11,155 bases of DNA from JAJXSS01 sp964547135 (lineage in GTDB: Bacteria; Planctomycetota; Phycisphaerae; Phycisphaerales; Phycisphaeraceae). The notes under the pieces are model-generated. The model saw nothing but the letters and a program-made list of their open reading frames with translations, was not told the origin of the DNA and made no database searches. Position 1 is the stretch's first letter. Every line of letters starts with the position of its first letter. A program made the translations under genes and the position numbers. The stretch covers positions 1 through 11,155 of the forward strand of contig CAZJMK010000089.1 of assembly GCA_964547135.1 (NCBI GenBank), written 5' to 3'. This document shows, piece after piece, positions 6,535 to 11,155 of this stretch.

Positions 6535-8325
6535 ATGAAGCGTTGGTGGATGTCATTGCGTTTGGGTACCCGTGCGATTCTGGCGACCATGCTGGTACTG
6601 GCCGCGGTGCTGGTGGTCAATTACACGGTGTTCGGGCGGGCGCACCATGGCTCGGCAACGCAGGCGATGGTGGAGCGTGCCAAGGCTTTCACAGCCGTGG
6701 CCGATGAAGCGAAAAACCACGCCGCGAAACTGCACCAGCAGAATGTGTTTGAAAAAGAGGCACTGGTCACGGAAGTCAAACAGGCGATGGCGGCAGGCAA
6801 GCCCTATGCCGACACACGCATTTTCAAAACCATCCCGGTGGTGGTCGGGTGGTCGGCAGCGCTGGAAGCCTCACAACGTGAACACATCGATTTTCAGATC
6901 GTCGCGGAAAAAGCACGGAACGCCAAGCACAAGCCGGCGGACGGAACTTTCCGTGCCCGGTTATTGGCGGACCTGACGCAACAGGTGAACGCTGGGGGCG
7001 ATGAAATGATTCATCGGGTTGACCCGGCCACGAATCAGTTGCATTTCATGCGAGCCATTCGATTGACCAGCGATTGTTTGTCATGTCACGGGGCGCCGGG
7101 TGGACCCGATGACCCGGACAAGGACGGCAAGGACGTGCTGGGCTTTGCCATGGAGGGATGGAAGACCGGCGACATGCACGGGGCGTATGAAGTGGCGATG
7201 CCGTTGGCACCGGTGGAGGCGGAAGTGCGCGGGTTTGTGGTGCAGGGACTGCTTTGGACGGTGCCGCTCGCGCTGGGTGCGGTGGTGCTGCTGGTGTGGA
7301 TGTTCAGGGCAATGTTGAGCAAGCCATTGGCGATGTTGATTGGGCGCATTCAGGAAATTGAAAAGACCAACGACCTGACGCTGCGGGTGAAGATGAAGGG
7401 CACGGATGAAATCGGCGTGCTGGGCAATTCGTTCAACGGACTGGTGGGCACGCTGCATGACATCATCGCCAAGGTTGGGGCCTCGGCCAACGAAGTGGCG
7501 GGGGCGGCGACCGAGATTGCGGCATCCAGCGAAGAGATGGCGGCAGGGATGAAGGAGCAGACCAGTCAGGTGGTGCAGATATCGGCTGCGGTGGAGGAGA
7601 TGAGCGCATCGATTGTTGAGGTGGCGCGCAAGAGTGCTGATGCGGCAGGCAGTGCGGAGCAGAGCGGCAAGTCAGCCGAGCAGGGCGGTACGGTGGTGAT
7701 TCAAACCATCGAGGGCATGAAGAATATCAACGAAGCGGTGCGCGCGAGTGCGGCCAGTGTGCAGGAATTGGGCAGCAGGGGACAGGAAATTGGACGAATC
7801 ATTCAGGTGATCAACGACATTGCGGATCAGACGAATTTGCTGGCACTCAATGCGGCGATTGAGGCGGCCAGGGCGGGCGAACATGGCAGAGGCTTTGCGG
7901 TGGTGGCGGATGAGGTGCGCAAACTGGCGGATCGCACCACGCAGGCGACCAAGGAAATCGGTACATCGATCAAGGCGATTCAGACCGAAACCGGTCAGGC
8001 GGTCAAGCGCATGGAGTCGGGCACCCGGCAGGTGGAACAGGGCGTGGAACTGGCGACCCAGGCGGGGGCAAGTTTGCAGGAAATCGTCAACAGCGCCAAA
8101 ACGGTGGCTTCGATGATTCAGTCAATCGCGGCGGCGGCAGAGGAACAGTCGTCGGCCAGCGAACAGGTCAGCCGAAATGTCGAGTCGATTTCATCGGTCA
8201 CACGACAGACCAACGAAGGCGCAGGCCAGGCAGCGCAGGCGGCAGCGGAGTTGTCGCGCAAGGCGGAGGAACTGCAACGCCTGGTCGGACGCTTCAAGAC
8301 CGGACCGGTGAGCAAGGCGGCGTGA
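6535..8325 (+). CDS. Methyl-accepting chemotaxis protein with periplasmic heme c sensor domain (DUF3365/Tll0287-like)
   Basis: A transmembrane chemoreceptor of 596 aa. Order: basic N-terminus, TM1 about 13-31, periplasmic sensor about 32-236, TM2 about 237-258, HAMP about 260-313, cytoplasmic signalling coiled coil to about 580. The sensor ends with TSDCLSCHGAP; CLSCH at 181-185 is a CXXCH heme c attachment site, followed by FAMEGWKTGDMHGAYEVAMPL, cut here as the stretch GDMHGAYEVAMPL (212-224), resembling DUF3365/Tll0287-like sensors. The hairpin tip is canonical (DQTNLLALNAAIEAARAGE at 431-449, then GRGFAVVADEVRKLA at 451-465), where CheA and CheW would bind. There is no C-terminal CheR-binding pentapeptide. 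By analogy with heme c chemoreceptors known in Geobacter, it probably senses redox state or a small ligand such as oxygen or NO; the ligand here is inference. No che genes are nearby, so it is an orphan receptor. Confidence 0.92.
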   Translation: MKRWWMSLRLGTRAILATMLVLAAVLVVNYTVFGRAHHGSATQAMVERAKAFTAVADEAKNHAAKLHQQNVFEKEALVTEVKQAMAAGKPYADTRIFKTIPVVVGWSAALEASQREHIDFQIVAEKARNAKHKPADGTFRARLLADLTQQVNAGGDEMIHRVDPATNQLHFMRAIRLTSDCLSCHGAPGGPDDPDKDGKDVLGFAMEGWKTGDMHGAYEVAMPLAPVEAEVRGFVVQGLLWTVPLALGAVVLLVWMFRAMLSKPLAMLIGRIQEIEKTNDLTLRVKMKGTDEIGVLGNSFNGLVGTLHDIIAKVGASANEVAGAATEIAASSEEMAAGMKEQTSQVVQISAAVEEMSASIVEVARKSADAAGSAEQSGKSAEQGGTVVIQTIEGMKNINEAVRASAASVQELGSRGQEIGRIIQVINDIADQTNLLALNAAIEAARAGEHGRGFAVVADEVRKLADRTTQATKEIGTSIKAIQTETGQAVKRMESGTRQVEQGVELATQAGASLQEIVNSAKTVASMIQSIAAAAEEQSSASEQVSRNVESISSVTRQTNEGAGQAAQAAAELSRKAEELQRLVGRFKTGPVSKAA

Positions 8326-8330
8326 TGAGC

Positions 8331-8429
8331 ATTTCGAATTTTGAATTTCGGATTTCGAATTGAATAAGACAAGCCAAGCACGAGGCCGACAGGCCGAGGG
8401 CTTGGGTATTTGAAAAAAGTGGTCGAGTG
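8331..8429 (-). repeat. Composite intergenic repeat, copy 2
   Basis: Opposite orientation to copy 1: GAAAT-rich module at 8331-8368, hairpin core at 8369-8410 (variable loop GCCGACAGGC at 8385-8394, flanked by ACGAG and CGAGGGCTTGGGTATT), then an octamer trace AAGTGGTCGAGTG at 8418-8430. It begins 5 bp after the chemoreceptor stop codon, mirroring copy 1 at the end of the ABC gene. The stretch from 8326 to 8651 has no gene and is a mosaic of this element, the hairpin repeat at 8436-8467 and the double hairpin at 8513-8571. Confidence 0.85.
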
Positions 8430-8435
8430 ATTTTT

Positions 8436-8467
8436 GAAATGTTGAGCGCGGATGCTTTGCGTCGGCG
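8436..8467 (+). repeat. Short hairpin repeat, copy a
   Basis: The 29 bp from 8439 match 9689-9717 at 27 positions. The centre is GATGC-TTT-GCGTC, a 5-bp stem with one G-T pair and a three-base loop; the outer CGCG and GGCG can extend it. It follows composite repeat copy 2 after 6 bp. Confidence 0.75.
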
Positions 8468-8512
8468 TGTAGTTCGGGATGGTTTGGGAAAACAAACATT
8501 GGATGATGTGGC

Positions 8513-8571
8513 ACCGCCGCCCTCGGCGGTGGGTATGCCGATGATGATGCACCCAGCCGGGGGCGGCTGGG
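8513..8571 (+). repeat. Double-hairpin repeat
   Basis: The first hairpin is ACCGCCG-CCCT-CGGCGGT (8513-8530), the second CCCAGCC-GGGGGC-GGCTGGG (8552-8571), separated by a 21-nt linker rich in GATGAT. Twenty bases (8518-8537) recur exactly, inverted, at 1372-1391 in the MITE-like block, so at least the first hairpin belongs to a dispersed family. It lies upstream of the lipoprotein gene and downstream of the chemoreceptor gene, on the same strand as both. A weak terminator function is possible, though no T-run follows. Confidence 0.7.
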
Positions 8572-8640
8572 CTACTTTCACAGAATCAATTCGCTCCGTT
8601 ACACTGACGATCACGTCGGTGGGCATCATCATTCCATGAC

Positions 8641-8645
8641 GGGAG
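8641..8645 (+). promoter_or_regulatory. Ribosome binding site of the lipoprotein gene
   Basis: GGGAG lies 6 nt before the ATG at 8652 and supports that start, which also gives a proper lipoprotein signal peptide. The ATG at 8635 is in another frame. Confidence 0.7.
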
Positions 8646-8651
8646 CGACCC

Positions 8652-9662
8652 ATGAACTTGCGTTGTGTTTCACGCTGTGCATTCATGTTTGCCGGAGGCT
8701 GGGCCAGTTTGTTATTGATGATCATGTTGACGGGCTGTGCGACGGTGCAGCCTGCCAAGCAGATCGTTTTTGAGCGTTGGGCGGGGGCGTATCGACTGAC
8801 CAACGGCACGGTGCAGGCGACGGTGGTGCCACAGGTCGGTCGCGTGGCCGGCTTCAGCATGGTCGATGGCAGCGGCGAAGTGTTATGGTGGAATCACGCC
8901 CCGGATGCCAAGGCGCAATGGCCCAACTGGGGTGGCGACAAGGCTTGGCCCTGGTCGCAGGATGATTGGAAGGGCGTTTGGGCGAAGATCAACTGGCCGC
9001 CCCCGGCTGCATTCGATGGCAAGCCTTACACGGTGACGTACTCAGATGTTCGCCGTCTGCGCATGATTTCGAGTGTGGATGAAAAGCAGGGATTGCAATT
9101 GGAATATGAAATCACGTTGGATGAAACGGGCCATGGTGCAACGGTGCGTTACACGTTGATACGGGCGCAGCAGGCGGATGGGCCTGCGTGGGGTGCTTGG
9201 AGTGTGACACAGGTGCGTATGCCGGAGGTGGTGCTGGCACGGATGCCCGATGGGAGTCAACCACAGGTGCAGAACATGAGTGCGGGCAAGGATTGGCAAG
9301 CGGTGTTGCAGGTGTCAGAGAATGTGTTGCAATTCGTGCGCGACCCGGCAACGCATGCGAAGGTGGGTGTGGATGCGGATCGCTTGCTGGCGGTCAGGGG
9401 CGATTGGGGATTGATGATCACGGTGCAGCCGGGGACGACAACGGGGGAATATGTGGCGACGGAAAAGGCGCAGTTGTACGTGACGCCGGATGCCAGGGAC
9501 ATGAGTCAGGGCGACCCGCGGTATTTGGAATTGGAGTTCACCTCGCCGCGTCAGCCGTTGGCGAAGGTGGGTGATCGGGTGACGCTGGTGACGCGCTGGG
9601 AATTGTTGAACAAGCCCAAGGCGACACTTTCGGATTGGGTGACACAGGCGGGAGAGAGGTAG
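8652..9662 (+). CDS. Lipoprotein resembling DUF4380 proteins
   Basis: A 336-aa protein with a type II signal peptide: a basic N-terminus, a hydrophobic stretch at 11-25 and the lipobox LTGC ending at Cys29, so it should be lipid-anchored after cleavage. The mature part looks like one beta-rich domain. Opening strands (YRLTNGTVQATVVPQVGRV at 47-65) are followed by VLWWN at 77-81, GGDKAWPW at 94-101 and WPPPAAFDGKPY at 115-126. This tryptophan-rich layout resembles DUF4380 proteins, whose fold is related to galactose mutarotase-like domains. That suggests carbohydrate binding but does not prove it, and I see no catalytic motif. The family call is from memory of the pattern. It stands alone on the plus strand 326 bp after the chemoreceptor gene, across a repeat mosaic, so cotranscription is doubtful. 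Confidence 0.82.
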   Translation: MNLRCVSRCAFMFAGGWASLLLMIMLTGCATVQPAKQIVFERWAGAYRLTNGTVQATVVPQVGRVAGFSMVDGSGEVLWWNHAPDAKAQWPNWGGDKAWPWSQDDWKGVWAKINWPPPAAFDGKPYTVTYSDVRRLRMISSVDEKQGLQLEYEITLDETGHGATVRYTLIRAQQADGPAWGAWSVTQVRMPEVVLARMPDGSQPQVQNMSAGKDWQAVLQVSENVLQFVRDPATHAKVGVDADRLLAVRGDWGLMITVQPGTTTGEYVATEKAQLYVTPDARDMSQGDPRYLELEFTSPRQPLAKVGDRVTLVTRWELLNKPKATLSDWVTQAGER

Positions 9663-9672
9663 AAGAAAGAAG

Positions 9673-9717
9673 ATTTCGGATTTCGAAAATGTTTAGCGCG
9701 GACGCTTTGCGTCGGCG
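9673..9717 (+). repeat. GAAAT-module fragment fused to short hairpin repeat, copy b
   Basis: ATTTCGGATTTCGAAAAT at 9673-9690 is a truncated form of the GAAAT-rich module of the composite element. It runs directly into the hairpin repeat (9689-9717), here with a perfect GACGC-TTT-GCGTC stem. Copy a at 8439-8467 has two differences, one of which turns a G-C pair into a G-T pair. The fragment starts 10 bp after the lipoprotein stop codon. Confidence 0.7.
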
Positions 9718-9722
9718 TTTTT

Positions 9723-9801
9723 GACGCCGTGCCCTTCAGGGCCGGATGATTTGATGAATCAATATATGGGGAAAACCATCCGGGGCTGAAGCCCTCGGCG
9801 T
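9723..9801 (+). repeat. REPIN-like inverted hairpin pair, copy c
   Basis: The arms at 9723-9748 and 9777-9801 flank a 28-nt AT-rich linker. The left arm has GCCCT-TC-AGGGC, the right GGGCT-GA-AGCCC, as in copy b. It lies between the convergent lipoprotein and zinc-ribbon genes, where either hairpin pair could serve as a two-way terminator. The linker differs in length and sequence from the other copies, while the arms are nearly unchanged. Confidence 0.85.
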
Positions 9802-9879
9802 TGAGGATGTATGTTGCGAAAACCACCAAATCATCGGATCGGTGGTGGCAACCCGCGGCGTGTGTGTCCCCGCGTGGCA

Positions 9880-10908
9880 TCAGAATAGGATTGCCATCAC
9901 CCACATCAGTACGAAGCCCAGCACCATCATGGGCAGGAAACTGGAGAGCAGATAAAGCACCATGGTTTCCAGAAAATCCAGTCCGAAGAGGAAGGTGGAC
10001 AAGCCCCAGAAAATCGCCAGGTGAATGAAAGGCGTAATGAACGCAGAGCCGAAACCTTCGGTGAAGTGATCGACTACGCTGTCCAGCAACCCGCCGACGC
10101 CCGCGGTGAAAAACGCCAGGCCCACGAGTTTGAGCAGGGCGGTCATGAACGGCCCGAAACTCACCTGCATGATTTTGGCGGTCAGAAAAATCGCCAGCAC
10201 TAAAAACGGCAGGCGCAACACCAACTGCACACCGATTTCAATCATCACAGTGAACAACTGAAATGTCGTCCCCGCTGGAATGAACAAGGCGGAGGTGGCA
10301 AACATGGCCAGCACACCGGCGACCGCCAAACCGATGGGGGCGTAAAACTCGGTGATGCGGGCCTTGCGTGCCGCGGCGGCTTCTTCCTCCTCCATGTTGA
10401 TGCCCCGGGCGCGGGCGGTGGCGGCGTAGGCATCGAGCACCGTCGAACCGGTCGATGACTGGGGCTTTTCGACATCGGTGGCGACATGGGTTCCGGCTTG
10501 GAGGTTGAACCCGCAGTTGATGCAGATGACCGCTTCGGGCTTGAGTTTGCTGCCGCATTTGGGGCATTTACCCTGATTGGCAACGGGGGCTTTTTTTTCT
10601 TCCTTGGGCAGAATGCTGACGGTATCGTCGGCCAGGTCGTAGGCTCCACCGGCGCCGGGATCGACCTTCAAACTTTTTTTGGCCATGGCCGCCGCCGCTG
10701 CCTGCGCGTCATCGGCGTTGCCTTTTTTGAATGGTGAACCGGGGGTTGTGGCAGGGTCATCGACGGCCACGGCCTGCCCGGCTGGGTGTTTGGGCATGCG
10801 AAAGACCTGACCACAGGTACAACGTAATTTTTTACCGGCCAATTCGGGCTTGAAACGCACACGCTTGGCACAGGCGGGACAGCTCACGGTCGCATCATCT
10901 GCGGACAT
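9880..10908 (-). CDS. Zinc-ribbon membrane protein, function unknown
   Basis: A 342-aa protein with two N-terminal zinc ribbons and a C-terminal membrane domain. The first ribbon has Cys10, Cys13, Cys30 and Cys32 (CPAC, then CTCGQVFRMP). The second has Cys115, Cys118, Cys129 and Cys132 (CPKCGSKL, then CINCGFNL). A low-complexity alanine- and lysine-rich linker lies between them, and an EEEE stretch at 173-176 precedes the membrane part. About five hydrophobic segments follow from residue 189 to the end (for example YAPIGLAVAGVLAMFA and LVLAIFLTAKIM). CPxC ribbons with the CGQVFRMP ending are familiar in planctomycete proteins of unknown function. The start at 10908 is chosen for its GAGG ribosome binding site; the frame is open to a GTG at 10992, but those 28 residues are proline-rich and lack a site. 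It is the last gene of the window and is convergent with the lipoprotein gene. Its role cannot be told from the sequence. Confidence 0.85.
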   Translation of the reverse strand: MSADDATVSCPACAKRVRFKPELAGKKLRCTCGQVFRMPKHPAGQAVAVDDPATTPGSPFKKGNADDAQAAAAAMAKKSLKVDPGAGGAYDLADDTVSILPKEEKKAPVANQGKCPKCGSKLKPEAVICINCGFNLQAGTHVATDVEKPQSSTGSTVLDAYAATARARGINMEEEEAAAARKARITEFYAPIGLAVAGVLAMFATSALFIPAGTTFQLFTVMIEIGVQLVLRLPFLVLAIFLTAKIMQVSFGPFMTALLKLVGLAFFTAGVGGLLDSVVDHFTEGFGSAFITPFIHLAIFWGLSTFLFGLDFLETMVLYLLSSFLPMMVLGFVLMWVMAILF

Positions 10909-10916
10909 GCAGGGAA

Positions 10917-10920
10917 CCTC
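10917..10920 (-). promoter_or_regulatory. Ribosome binding site of the zinc-ribbon gene
   Basis: On the minus strand GAGG lies 8 nt before the ATG at 10908-10906. It decides this start over the upstream in-frame GTG. Confidence 0.6.
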
Positions 10921-11039
10921 AAAGTTGGGTGCGGTTGGACTGTTCGGCGGGGCAGCGTCGGGGACGTTTACCGGGGGGCGGGGCCGAATCACAGCAATAC
11001 AGAGTTGCAGACCTTTTGCCGATTGTCAACTGGCGGGAT

Positions 11040-11142
11040 GAAGAAGTGGCCGAGTGGCCGCGAATTTCGAATTTCGGATTTCGGATTTCGGATTTCCGAG
11101 CCAAGCCAAGAACGAGGCTGGCAAGCCGAGGGCTTGGGTATT
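11040..11142 (-). repeat. Composite intergenic repeat, copy 3 (modules reordered)
   Basis: The octamer remnant (GAAGAAGTGG, CCGAGTGGCC) is at 11040-11059, the GAAAT-rich module (as ATTTCGG words) at 11060-11096 and the hairpin core at 11101-11142 with variable loop GCTGGCAAGC (11117-11126). In copies 1 and 2 the octamers lie on the far side of the core; here they lie beyond the GAAAT-rich module. The element is 130 bp upstream of the zinc-ribbon start and near the window edge; the gene to its right is not visible. Confidence 0.85.
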
Positions 11143-11155
11143 CTGCGCGGTGAAT

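Noticed and set aside
6420..6707. Open frame overlapping the start of the chemoreceptor gene
   Set aside because: It is out of frame with the receptor, lacks a ribosome binding site and shows no domain.
10909..10992. GTG start giving 28 extra residues on the zinc-ribbon protein
   Set aside because: The segment is proline-rich and without a ribosome binding site, while the ATG at 10908 has GAGG at good spacing and starts just before the first ribbon.

Overview
The window looks like a chromosomal piece of a Planctomycetota bacterium, most plausibly of the Phycisphaerae or a relative. The grounds are a PEP-CTERM sorting signal on a secreted protease, a two-zinc-ribbon membrane protein of a style I associate with planctomycetes, sparse Shine-Dalgarno signals, and intergenic spaces full of short palindromic repeats. 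The taxonomic call is inference from gene content; there is no rRNA or marker gene here.

Layout, left to right. Four genes lie on the minus strand: an OppD/DppD-type peptide ABC transporter ATPase (145-1179), agmatine deiminase aguA (1489-2547), N-carbamoylputrescine amidohydrolase aguB (2614-3549) and a trypsin-fold serine protease with a PEP-CTERM anchor (3700-4641). Three genes then lie on the plus strand: a MATE-family efflux protein (4860-6341), a methyl-accepting chemotaxis protein whose periplasmic sensor carries a CXXCH heme c motif (6535-8325) and a lipoprotein resembling DUF4380 proteins (8652-9662). A zinc-ribbon membrane protein on the minus strand closes the window (9880-10908).

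The only clear pathway is aguB-aguA, which converts agmatine to putrescine by way of N-carbamoylputrescine. The other genes look like independent transcription units. The protease and the MATE gene are divergent and share a control region that holds a 24-bp operator-like palindrome.

The most unusual content is between the genes. Eight of the nine intergenic spaces carry short repeats from at least six families: (1) a composite element built from octamer runs, a CCAAGCC/GGCTTGG hairpin core and a run of GAAATTCG/GAAATCC-like words (three copies); (2) a REPIN-like pair of inverted hairpins (three copies); (3) a 214-bp block with 23-bp terminal inverted repeats, like a MITE; (4) a 29-bp hairpin repeat (two copies); (5) a double hairpin that shares an exact 20-mer with the MITE-like block; (6) tandem 7- and 8-mers at gene ends. 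Six of the eight genes have a stop codon inside, touching or within about 10 bp of a repeat. In one case (aguB) the repeat encodes the C-terminal residues. No transposase, RAYT gene, CRISPR array or tRNA is visible here, so whatever moves these repeats would have to act from elsewhere.
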